A stretch of 64,000 nucleotides of DNA from Chromobotia macracanthus (taxonomy: Eukaryota > Chordata > Actinopteri > Cypriniformes > Botiidae). A program made the position numbers and the translations under genes. Location: the NCBI GenBank assembly GCA_036877525.1, contig JAZGTH010000014.1, positions 4,104,501-4,168,500 of the forward strand, in the 5' to 3' direction. Shown one piece after another: positions 36,689 through 49,100 of this stretch. The notes under the pieces are model-generated. The model saw only the letters and a program-made list of their open reading frames with translations, was not told where the DNA came from and searched no databases. Position 1 is the stretch's first letter; each line of letters opens with the position of its first letter.

Positions 36689-37629
36689 AGCTGCAGCTTA
36701 AAAAAGGAAGAGCAGATCCTGCGCTCTTCAAAGACAGAAACGCACAGCTGAAGTTACATGAAATCAAGTCTTCACTTACCCATCCAAGATCACTAAATCT
36801 TCAGACTGGATTATATGTAGGTTACCAAGCATGCATTCCGACCTAACTAACCCAGATGTTAGAATTAAGTCCAAAATGAAGTGAATGTCGAGAGAGAAAC
36901 CAAGCTGCAGGAGAAGTTTATTCTGCGCCTCTCCCAGCTCAAACAGAAGTTTGGTACCTCCTTCATCAGTGTTTGAGCATCTCTTCAATACCCATTTTGT
37001 CCGCATGAAGGCGCTATGCACCAACACTGATGGTCTATACCCTCCAACGTCCACCCCTGCCTCACTGTTTTTGATGGGTTGATAAGAGGGTGATGTATGA
37101 GACACCCACACATGTCCAAAAGGACTGTAGCAAGGGCCACCTATTGAAGTTAGTTTTGTATTTAATACTGCAAAAAATGTGCACTGAATACATTGCATAA
37201 ACTCTCCTGTGGCTTTTCTTCTGTGGAAGTGCATTCACAAAATGCACATGTGACATGGCCCAAACATCTGTCAGCAGCATGCCACACAGCTCCATTTCCA
37301 AAGAAAATACATTGTGCATACAAAAGAAAATCGTGCATAAGACATTATTTGCAACGCGAAGGTATTTAAGAAAGACAGTTTTCAACAGTTTGAAACACGG
37401 AGACAAGACGCAATGATCCAGACATTCTGTGGTTGTGGCTGCAGCCTTAGTCATTTACTTTGTCACTTAAAGTGCATAAGTTATTTTCAGCTGTAAACAT
37501 ATAAGAGTGTTTGGTCTAGTTTGAGAAAGGCAATCCATGGCAGAGTCACATCAACTAAAATATATCCACTAAAATAAACACATATTCATATTCCACCTTC
37601 CCATAATCATATTTGCTCACGTTACTGCA

Positions 37630-37630
<1 letters not shown>

Positions 37631-37664
<34 letters not shown>
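37631..37664. repeat. (CA)n microsatellite
   Basis: An uninterrupted CA run of about 16 units. Confidence 0.95.
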
Positions 37665-37667
<3 letters not shown>

Positions 37668-39550
37668 TATGCAAGCATGAAAGATACAAACACACTAAAA
37701 AACAATAAACATCATCATTCATTCTAGTCCTATGCAGAAGCATACTGCAATCGCATGACCACATGAATGGAAAATTATTGGTTATCTCCTGTGTCAGATG
37801 TATGCCATGTGTCCTGTGCTGCTGAGCAGAGGGGAAAGGGTGGTGAATACGGGATTTCCCCTGTGTTTAACAGAGAGATACAGACAAAAAAGAGTGAGTG
37901 AGAGAAGAACAAAAGATTTCTTCCACATCCTTTCATATCCCAGCATTTTATATCACATACACAAATAGCCCACTGGGGCAGGGTTATATAAGATAGTAGA
38001 TCAGCTGGTAAAACTCTTTATATTCCAAATGCAGGAAAAGAAAGAGAGATGCATAATGCAATTGCTGTATTGAGCTCTTTTATATATATCTAATTGATTA
38101 TAAATATATTGCATATTAATCCTAAAATCTTTATTGTTAATGTAACCCTATTAAGTCTAATGGTTATGGTGGAAAAAGTATAGAATTCACAGGCTTTAAT
38201 TCTCTGTTTTGTGTGGGGTAAATCAGGGCCATTAAAATGATTTCAAATGGAGCTGTTTTATTGGGCATTTCAGCAAAATAAGCGTGATACCAATGCCAGT
38301 GCAAGTAAGGGGTGGTTTGGCCGGTGGTTTTGACTGTGGGTTTGTTATTTGTTAACAAATCAGACACCCAAACAGTAATACACTTGCATATGCATACTCA
38401 CACATACACCCTACAGTCACTAGCACCCTTAAAACACAACATTGTGTTTCCATAAACTTGCAGCTGGGTTTTCTGCTTTTTTGTTACCCTTTAACTTTAA
38501 AATGCTTCTTGTGTCGTATGTTTGTGTGCATAAATGCTTATACTGTATATCAAGTATAAACAAAAAAAATATGCACAAAAGCACAAAAATATGTGCTGAC
38601 CTTGGGCTCAGCAAAGAATCCAAACCGCTACTAAAAATAAGTCAAGAATATTTCGCAATTATTATCTAATCACTTCATTTCATTTATTACCTCTATGTCC
38701 AAAGATCAAGACCCACGTTACTCTGTTTATGTCAATACTGACATATATTTGCTGGCATCCAAACAATTATGATAATTTAGAAGAATTTATTAAATATTAA
38801 GAAATATTAAGTTCAAACTGTACTCTCTGATGCAATTTATGATGAAGAGTCTCGGATCTGACACTCTTATTTTAAAAAATAAAGCACTCTACTAATGAAC
38901 TGATGATGAAGTGTGTTAGATAACAGAAACATCCCAAATGTGGAGTGTTGGCGGGTTTCCAGAAGTCTGACTGAGAAACGCTGCTCTATGGTCTTATCGC
39001 TGCATTGGAAAACTTCTGATATCATCTCATACGTCTCATATCATACAGACAAACACCTGCAGTCTTTGAGTAGAGAATGTGAGGCCACGTCCACACTCTC
39101 AAGAGTTAACAGAGAGGAAACTATCACAGAAAAACGGGCAGCACTCATAAACAGCAATGAATTTGTGCCTATTTCCATGTTTCTTGGCGACGGTTGCATA
39201 GTTCCTTAAAAAGGAAAGGACAAAAACACATGAAAGGGGTCTAAATGTTTGTGGGGGGGTCCGAGTCCGTTTTGTCTCAGAGGTCCTGAATGACTAACAC
39301 TGAAAGAATGATTCCACATTTTACCCCAGTTACAAGCTCACGAGCAAAAAAGTAATGCCTCTTATAACAGGACCTTTCACACAATGCAACAGAACAATGC
39401 TACGTATCTACTGACGTATAAATCGATTATATATTGTAAAATGAACCTGCATTTGATGGGAACTGATGGGAAGATCTATGATTGGTGTGTGAAACAAATC
39501 ACCATTTGTAGCCTCCATGTTGACCCTCAGGGTTTTAATGTAAATGGAAA

Positions 39551-39625
39551 GTTGGAATGGATAGTTATATGGATGGAAGTTATATGGATAGTTAATGAAT
39601 GGAAGTTATATGGATAGTTAATGTG
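39551..39625. repeat. Short tandem repeat of ggaagttatatggatagtta
   Basis: About three imperfect copies of a unit of roughly 20-28 bp lie in intergenic DNA. Confidence 0.75.
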
Positions 39626-41048
39626 AATAATTGAATGAACTTGCAAGTTTTGGTGAAATTGGTTAAGAAGGAGCAGCACAAATGTCTCAGAAATGTTAAA
39701 TTAGCTCTGAGAAAAGGCAAGCATCGTTTGTTTCCAGGCCAGTTTACACTTGTTTTGATGCTTTGTTATCAATTTGGATTATATTAACAGATGTTTAAGT
39801 GTGACTTAAGTGCCCAAACAAATTTATGGGCCACTGTATAATATTGCTATTATTCTAAAACACCCAAACGTTTTTAATAACAGTACAGCAGCATTACACA
39901 ACTCTATGTTATAACTGCACTTATTAAAAAGAAACTGCCCTCAATTCTGACCAAGACTGAAGCACAGACAGACTCAACTTCCCACACTCCAAAAAATAAA
40001 ATGAACAAATAAAAGCTGATAGAAAAAGAAAAATAACTCTAATATCTCAGTTATTTTTCTGGACAGCAATGCAATTAAATGGAGAGCAAATGTTTTTTGA
40101 GTAAAAGACCCTAATAATCTTGCATTTGTGTCCTCTAGAGTTTCAGAAGAGATCTCAGCGTCTCAAACTGTGCTCAGATTTGCCAAGATACCAAAGGGTT
40201 CAGTCAAAAAGTCATATATGTTGATACAAACTTAAATATTTCCTCATTATATTCTCCCAAAACTACATTATCTAGCTGTGCTGTCCACAATTTTCTAGCT
40301 CTGTCTTCTTACTGACAACTGTTTCATTTCTATTTCTGTTTAAATTATATCCTATGTAATTTTAAGATAATTGTCTGAAATGAAGTTAACACATAAATAT
40401 CAGTGAGACACAATTGCAATAAGTCCACTGAGTTTTGACGAAGAAACCTGTGAGCAAACACCACTCAGAACAGATTTCTGTTCACAGCCAAAATTACTCT
40501 GAAATCTTGGAAACAGAACCAATTTCCTTATTCAAACTTAACCTCCAGTTTAAACAAACTAAAGCAAGACAAGAAGGCATATCGGGATTTTAGCGCACCC
40601 TCACTTACAGAGCAGACAGAAGAAGGATCTGTTTTAAACAAGATCAATGTGATGGAGCCCAATTGCAGTTTTTCTATGACATTTAACTTAGCATAACATT
40701 TTTTCCTTTTTATCGACTGTTTGAAACACAGATCTGAAAGAGGCCGTGTCGGATGTTGAATTTGAAACCAAATTATTTGTACTTAATTTTCACGAAAAAC
40801 TATTCAGGTGATGAGTTGAAAATTGAATTGGCTGCACCCACCACACTGCAATTCCTAGAAAAACAGAAATAGTCACATAGAGCAGGTGATCATACACATT
40901 TACAGCATTAAGTTACTTGGTGAATTGCATCCTAATTCAGTCTGTTGCAATTGTTTATATTGGCAGTAATTTAAGAAACGCAAACTTAAGCATGCAACTG
41001 CCTACAACTGCAAATGCGATGACACAATGTGTATGGGAATTGGAAAGG

Positions 41049-41215
41049 ATTTTCAGAGTCAGGTGGCTTCACATTTCTTTCTTACTGGGTAGAGAATTAT
41101 GTTAGCAGCGCAAATGACATGGGTTCATTTCCCAAGGAATGCACATAATGATAAAAATGTATAACTTAAAAGCACTGTATGTTGCTTTGGATTAAAGCGT
41201 GTGATAAATGTAAAT
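41049..41215 (-). mobile_element. tRNA-derived SINE, copy 1
   Basis: The sequence contains a B-box-like gggttcatttccc and ends in ttggattaaagcgtgtgataaatg. This is the reverse orientation of the fish SINE whose body is catttagcagacgcttttatcc. It is opposite in orientation to the four other copies. Confidence 0.6.
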
Positions 41216-41765
41216 TATTCCATAATCAGTCAGCAAGGAGTGAGTTCATTTTTAATGGAAATACTGAAATTTTCTGCATTGATCAGGATGTTATGACTTC
41301 TATATGCTTGCAATAAACTGTGATTGAAGAAATATGACGTGTTTTGAGTGTTTATTTCTAATTTCATTGTGACTTAGCTTGTCGTATGAGCTGAAGGATG
41401 GTGATGTGTCTCATATGATTAAATGTTTTACTGTGGTTTTGGTATCTTAGTCCTGTGGCAGACTATCGGTTGGAGTTTATTTAAACTAAACGAAACTGCT
41501 GTGGCCCTCACAATGCTCAAGCAGTGCATTATGAGATTGCTCTGCTATGCCATGCACGTCAAATCTTTTCTTCCTCTCTCCCATTATTCTGTTTCTTGTC
41601 TCTGAACGGTTGTATTTTATCACTTCTCTTCTATACTCATTTACCTTTCTAAAAGTACCTTTACTCCTGTGTTCACCAGCTTTTTAGACTCTCTGTTTCA
41701 GTAAATCAAACGTAAACTAAACACAGATTTTTAATTTCCTGCAAAATATTTTTTGAATGCAGTTT

Positions 41766-41797
41766 TTATATATATATATATATATCTCTCTCTCTAC
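41766..41797. repeat. (TA)n(TC)n microsatellite
   Basis: A TA run followed by a TC run. Confidence 0.9.
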
Positions 41798-42226
41798 TTT
41801 TGTTTTAAGTCTGTCAGGTTGGTCTTACCTCTTAGCTCTTTTGCTACAGGCTTGTCTTATCTGTCAACCATGAGATGTGTGACCACACAGCTCCAGATGT
41901 TAGATCTCAGTTCTCATAGTCAGCCGGGAAGCATTAGCTAACCCACACCATACACTAAGTTTCCATGGTCACAATGTTCTTCTAGTTTTTGGCGAATGGG
42001 TTTGATATGACTGTTTGTGTGTGATGCTCCAGCTTTATTTGGTACATCTTGTCAGAATTTTGTACTAGTAATGTTTTACAGTATAAAACGTAATACTATA
42101 CTACAGTATGTTGTATGGTATTAATACTACAGTAGTTCATCTGAATTAAAAGATTGCAGCTTTAAACTATGAAACACACACGCAGACTGTAATTCGGGCT
42201 CGGAAAAGTCCGTGAGTAAATGGGGG

Positions 42227-42502
42227 AAATACCCATCAAACAATTTTAGGTTGTAAGAATGTTTCCCTAACATTTCCATTAAGTAACAAAAAACATGAAA
42301 AAGTTCTAGGAATGTTCAAAATGTCCAGTATTTTAGATGTTGTATTAACGTTATTGCTTGGTTTTAAGAATTTTATTCAAACAATTTTTTTAATTCTGTA
42401 ATGTTTTTGAAATGTTCCATTAACAACTTTAACATTTTTGTTATTTCCATGGTTTCAAGTTTCCATATATGTATATATATTTCCATATATATATCCAAGT
42501 TT

Positions 42503-42573
<71 letters not shown>

Positions 42574-42709
42574 AGTTATGCTATATAATATATACACTAT
42601 ATCAAGTTAAACTACCGTTCTACCAATGTAACTGCAAAAAATGTTTTCATAACTTTGAATAAATATATTATAGTCAACGTTCTGAGAACGTTCCCTGTTA
42701 GCTGGGTAG
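42227..42709 (-). mobile_element. Short inverted-repeat transposon, copy 5, interrupted by an AT microsatellite
   Basis: The B end (TACCCATCAAACAATTTTAGG) is at the left. The A end (GTTCTGAGAACGTTCC then CTGTTAGCTGGGTA) is at the right, both flanked by TA. An (AT)n run of about 33 units at 42505-42570 expands the element well beyond the usual 300 bp. Confidence 0.85.
42505..42570. repeat. (AT)n microsatellite, about 33 units
   Basis: A perfect AT run preceded by diverged tatatatttccatatatata words, inside transposon copy 5. Confidence 0.97.
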
Positions 42710-45267
42710 ACAGTAATTCAAAATTTGGCAGCAGACTGATAAGTAATAAACATGTTGAAATGAGTTTACTTAACAGTCTGTTTCAGTTTATTTAAATGTT
42801 AAGGCTGAACATCTTCGCGTCTACTCACTATATTTATGAATATTCACTACAAGCAACAACAAACAAGTGCAGACCTGAATCACTCAAGCGATTTGGCTCC
42901 CTATCTGTGTTTTGAAGGAAGTGCTAAAATCAGCAGTAAAATTTGCCAGATGTTATAAAAGAGTTTGTAATGTTTTAGAGTCAAAACAGTCCTCTCGTAG
43001 GGATTGTGAGTTCCTAGGAAAGCACAGGGGAGAATTATTAAGAACTCGTGAATTATTAAGAACACATGAAAACCATGAATTTACTTCTATATAGTCTTGC
43101 CAGACTTGGAAGGGCTAAATCATGTCACAGAGGCAAGCTCAGTTTTCTCACCAGGCCGAGTTATAGAAATAAAAGTTGGAATTCCATGTCTGAGCAAATG
43201 AACAAAAATCAGTTATTAAGCAAGTACATAACAAATCAGTGTTTAACACAATTTCCTTACTTTACCCGGATTTGCAATGGTAAGTTTGTATTGAGAGGTC
43301 GGGTCAGATTTCCCGGGAAATGTCAATTTGGTTTAATTTGACTTCAACATACGTAAAGAGTAACTTGCAATTTTTATGCTTTAAACAGCGATGGTGGTTA
43401 TCAAAATTATCAATGATGTTTCAGTGCTTGGCTCTGGTTACTTGCTCCCTGGAGTTTGGAAAAGCAGTGCAGGGTAAAATAACAAAACTGCAATAGATGA
43501 AGGCAAGATTAAGCTGTAGCTACTGAATCCCTGACTGAATATGACCTCAAAGGTTAAACAACACTCACTGTGAAAGTAAATACTGCAGCGATCAAAGGAC
43601 TCATTCTATCAAAGGACAGCAATACTGTGTGAGACATTAATAGCTTCAATGGTCTGTCAAAATTGTGATGGATATGTAAATTGATGGATATGCTAATTAC
43701 CTATGACCAGGTTTGGATGATAATAAATAGGCGTAATAGTGTATTGTTATCTTTAAGTATTGGTATGTTATCTACTTGCAGATGCAAATGTTAAAAGGTT
43801 TGTTTACCTGAAAGAAACCCATGAGACTAATCTTTCACAGTTGTGCTTCAATGTGTTTTCTGGGGAAACTGGGCATTAATGAGCGTTACGATGGTATAAA
43901 CTAATCCACATGTGATGTGTTTACATCTGATGTGAATCACACACAAGTTTCCACTGCATTGCCACCTCGGGGGAACATCTAAACTGATCCAAGAGTAAAT
44001 TTCACATACTGCTCTAACTGAACCAGCACTCTGTAAAGAGACATCTATGTGGAAGAACAAAATGAAAACATTTAAAGGGATAGTTCACCTAAAAATTAAA
44101 AGTCTGTGAAAAAAAATCAATGGACATGAATGGTCGGTGAGGCCTCTAGGTCACTAGCCAATGGGAAGGCCGGCTTGGTCAGGACGCTCAAACAAACGGT
44201 GCAGCGACAGCACCACTTTCATTAATGCACAGGTGCTAGGGTAAAATCCATACAAATCCTACATAATTTATTTTGTAATTTTTCAAAGACAAACATATTT
44301 AAACAAGATCAAGGCAGGTTCATCATAAATTCCTTTGGCCTGTTTCATGTCTCTGTTCTGTATGGTAATTGAACCAATAGGATTAAATAGGTTTGTCAGA
44401 TGGTACAGGTTCTTAGGGCCAGTTTGGGGTGAGAAAAGCTTATGTTACAGAGAACAGCCTCAGTCTGTCCTCTAATGAAATAAAGCATGTTATGGGGAGC
44501 TTAACAGACTGGATGTTTTTCATTTGAAGACTTGGCTTGGTACAGGGTTTGGACATTGTCAAGATGCAGTTAGTACAAATGTATGTTTAATCCCATTCAT
44601 CATCCAACAAGTGAACAAGCAACAGGCAACAGTCATTCCCAGGTTAGTTTGTTCCATATGGGAATATATCAAATACATAAACAAATATCTTACCATAAAT
44701 GAGCCAAATGTAAAGAAATGAACTGTTTGGCCTCCAGAAAAGTTTTTTTTTTTCATGGAGTAGCTAGTTGTGTTTACTGTTTAACCAGTTGGTTACTGTA
44801 CATTGGAGGCAAAATCATAGTGTATGAAATATCTGATTCGTTATTGCATCGTCCATCATTCATTTTTGGTGATGCATGTAATGAAGAAAACCTGGCTTTA
44901 AAACTTCAAAACCTTGCTCAATGTGTTTTGATTAGAAAAAGGATTGCTTTAAATGTGTTCACACTTAAATCTAATACTAATTTAAAGTGGATTCAGATCT
45001 TTTATCCATTGACGTCAGACTGTTAAATGTACAATGATTATAAACTGATCCAGACCCACGATTAAAAATAGTTTGTTGCGCATTGGAGATACACTAAATG
45101 ACTGAGAAGAGTGTAACAGCACTCAGTCTCATTAAACCACAGAACTGATTGACCATCTAGTCCACCTCATTTGGGTGGACTGTGGAATTTGTGGATATAG
45201 CTGGGAAAGATGAACGTGTTAGTCCTTCACACACACAGCACAGGCCTTATTGTGGGGTGTAAAATCC

Positions 45268-45273
45268 TTTATT
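45268..45273 (-). terminator. col6a1: Candidate poly(A) signal of col6a1
   Basis: AATAAA on the minus strand lies about 840 nt after the col6a1 stop. It is followed within 40 nt by a GT-rich stretch (gtgctgtgtgtgtg), the usual downstream element. Confidence 0.65.
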
Positions 45274-46109
45274 TCAAATTCAGCCCTGAAGCTGCTCTCA
45301 GATACATTTCTCACATGTATGAAATCTACTGGTAAACAATGTCTTTGGCTAATGTCATAAAAACATTGAAGAAACCTGCGCTGCATTAACATTTGAGTAA
45401 CTAAAGGAGCCAGAGTTTACAATGGTAGCACCAGTTTTCAAGATGTACTTGTAAAGCTTAGAAGAAAGTGTACCACAGACCAGTATAATTAATTAAACAA
45501 TTATATGGGATAAAAAGATTACTTGGACAGCAAAGTCCAAGAATAAGTTTTTACCATAACTGCCAATTGAATAAAAATCTTCCATCTTTAAATATTTCTC
45601 GCAAACAGTTTGCGAGACATATCATTGCAAACACTCCTCATATTTATAAAGATCCTAAATTTGCATCTTTACAGAGACCTAAAATAATTCATTTTTGTGC
45701 CCTTTGCCCTAGATATATTATTCATCAAATGCTAAATTCTGGAAAGCAACCATGAACAAACTCAATATAGTCATATAGTGAAAGTACTTAAACATATTGG
45801 CTGGAAAAATGAACATACATTGTAATATGGCTTGATTGATTCCTTTACCTTACTTAAATGACATAAAAAAAGGTATTAATCCAACGTTTAAAAAAGTAAC
45901 AAACATTTTCTGTTGTCTAAAATGAAACTGAGACTATAAAGAAACCTATGAAGTTCAGACGTATGATTCAGATACATCACATGAAAATGAACAAACGAAA
46001 AACAAAATCAATCAAAGCTGTGCTATACTGCCATCCACCCCATTACTTCCTGTTTAGGCCCCTCACCAATTCACCCTTTCTCTTTTTGGTCTCCATGATG
46101 CCCTCCACC

Positions 46110-49100
46110 TCAGTTCAGGGAAATCTTGCGAGAGACAGTTTGGTAAAAGACACCAGTAACCAGTCTGCGGTAGTCAGAAATTGTAAAAAGGTGGCGGTCG
46201 GCATACGTGTTGTTGTAGGGTTGACCTCGGCTCACCAAGGTGCGCAGGTGTTCCTTGTTCACCTTATTGCCCACGGCCAGCACATACAGCTCAATGCCAG
46301 CATTGCTCACCTGCTTCACAGCTTCCCTGATCTGTTTAGTATCGATGCCTTGGGAATGACCATCCGAGAACACAAGCAGCTTCTTCTTCCTGTTCCTACC
46401 GTCCCTAAAACGTTCAATGGCGAAGGTGAGGGCATTTGTCACCTGTGTACCTTCATTCTGGGAATTTGCTTTAGCGATCTGAGCAACCACTTGGGTGGCA
46501 TCGGAGGAAAATTCAGCCTCTAAATTGGCAGTGTTGCTATACTGGCCAACACCAACCCGAACCTGGAAGCCCCGTCTTTCAGCAGACAGGAACTGCTTAG
46601 TCAGCATTTGTGTGAAGTCCTTCGTCATCTGGAAGTTTTCAGGGCCAACACTGAATGAGCTGTCCATCATGATGAACACATCTGTGTCATCATTAAAAAT
46701 AACTGGAAAAAACAAGATGACATTGTGAAAGGTCATTATTTCAGTGGTCTCATTCACTCATCTGGTACAATGAGCGACTCAAACGCAGAGGCTACATAAC
46801 AAATATAGGCTAAATAACTAAAACCTTTAATTACATAAAACTATTCTCATAAGAAAGAATTCAAGGGGAAAGTCTCACTCCACATTTAAGTCTTTTGTAT
46901 AGTGCATTTTACAGTACATACTGGATCAAAGCAATTTTGCATAAAATCAATTGTAAATGCCATTTTATGGTATCGTGATACAGAAAAAAGCCAACTTTCA
47001 TAACATTTAGCTTCTAAATATTGAAAAAAAGGAAGTTGAGTGCCTTATCGCTATAATATTGATCTTACTAGTCAATATTACTAATCAAGCTGGTTGGTGC
47101 ATGACTAGTCAACCACCCCGACCCATCCCTAGCGGTGATATTTCTGTTGTGTTAAATCTTATACTTTAAAAGATAGGCAAATAAATACTTACTTGGACAT
47201 GTATAATTAGGACACTTCTTTTCTGTGGAAAAAAACAACATAAATTTCCCTTAACATCTCAAAGTCACATCCGGAGCGTCAGTTCCAAAGCATCAGATAT
47301 TTTACTGACCTTCACAGATTTTCTCCGTCAGGTTTCGCAAGAAGGTGTCATCCAGAAGCATGCCAAAGTCATTCAGGATAAATGAGAAACCCTTTCTAGG
47401 ATCACCTTTACACGCGATATCATCAATCTGTTCCTGGTTTGGCTTCCTTTCTACATAATCACTCACACCAACTCCACCAACCTGCCAGAATCCAGAACAG
47501 ACAGAGGATTTTATCCATCTTTATGTTCATGCATTTGGCAGATGCTTACACTGCATTCAATACATTTCATCAGTGTGTGTATATTCTGGGAATCGAACCC
47601 TTGACTTGATCAACCAGCTGATCTACAGGAAGCTAGCTACGTTCTTTTCTGGATGTGGTGATGATTTCATGGGATCCTCCTTGGAAAATTTGGCTCACCA
47701 AACAATGACAATTTTGTCATTATTTACTCATCCTCATGTTGTTCCAAAGCAGTATGGTTTCTTTCTTACACAGAACACAAAAGCAGAAGATTAGCAAACT
47801 GTCTCTGCGCTTTTTCATTTGGAATGACATGACACTGAGTAAATGATGACAGAGTTATACTCTCCGTCAAACTGAACCCTAGAGCTTTCTCATGCAATAA
47901 GAACTTGGAGTAAGAAGGTGGAGTCTTAACAGCTCAGTTTAATTAATCTTTTACAGCAGTGAGTATTTTTCTGAAGGTAAGTGTGGGACACTTCATCATT
48001 GTTACTGTATCTCAGAGTTCATTCTTACCTTCAGTCCCCTGCCACACAACACGTTTAGGGGCACTTTGTCCCTGGAGGTGTCTGAACGTCCATCAGTAAG
48101 CACAATGATCACGCTCTTCTCCTTCACCATCTTGTTAATCATTTTATCCAGCGACACCTTCAGAGCTTCTCCAGTAAATGTGGATTCAGCTATCCAACGC
48201 AAGTTATTTACAGCCCTGAAGAGAACAACAAAAATTCATATGCAACAGATTCCTTTTAAATGATTGGCAAAAAAACTTCCTAGCTAAATAGGAATGTTCT
48301 CAGATGGCTAATGATCTATGAAGTTCTTAAAAATGTTTTGCAGTAACATTAGTACAAATTCTGAGTACTTGTTAAAATGTTCAACATTTTTCTGACGTTG
48401 CATATATAACGCCATTCTTAGTTTTTATATAATAAGTATTACTATATACTAGTATATACTAAGTTTTAAACATATTACAAAATAAAAAAATTATTGAATA
48501 ACTTTCTATTAACCAAGCAATAATGTTAATACAACATCCAAAAAACGTTTAAATGTTTTTGTTACCTAATGGAAACGTTACAGAAACATTTTTACAACCT
48601 AAAAATGTGAGCTAGGTATGTTCTTATTGCCATATTTTTTTTGCAAAATGTGGTTTGCTAATAGACCATCAGTATATCATACAATTTCAGGTCTGTCAGG
48701 GTGGTAATGTTGGGGTCATTGAACTGTACGGCCTCCTGAGCACCAGATCCACTGTACTGCATCACACCAATACGCGACTCATTAGCACCAAACTGCGGAC
48801 AGGAAACAAACCAGAGAGAAATCAAGCGACATTGTTACATCAAAGAATACATTAAGTGATGCTTATACACCTCGTTTGTTATGAATCTAAGAGTGCAACC
48901 ATACATTCAGGATTTGGAGACACCGAATGTAACCAAATGTAATTTAATCAATCAATCCATATCACTCGACCGCTAATTTGAATTCAAATTTTGGATTCAC
49001 ATATTGGATTTACATTGACGTGTATACAACTATAGTAGCAGATGCTTTGATTCAAACTGGCTTACAATGCAACCAAGCTGAACATTTGATCGATATATGC

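Larger units (their letters stand above)
34990..46109. other. Intergenic DNA between col6a1 and col6a2
   Basis: About 11 kb without a splice-supported coding exon. It must contain the col6a2 promoter and first non-coding exon, plus the col6a1 3' UTR at its right end. A GGGCGTGG Sp/KLF-type box lies near 35673. Repeats inside it are listed separately. Two overlapping minus-strand frames at 36776-37454 have no splice or family support. Confidence 0.55.

Noticed and set aside
36776..37454. Two overlapping minus-strand frames of 152 and 130 codons
   Set aside because: They overlap in different frames, have no splice sites or family motifs, and lie in repeat-rich intergenic DNA.
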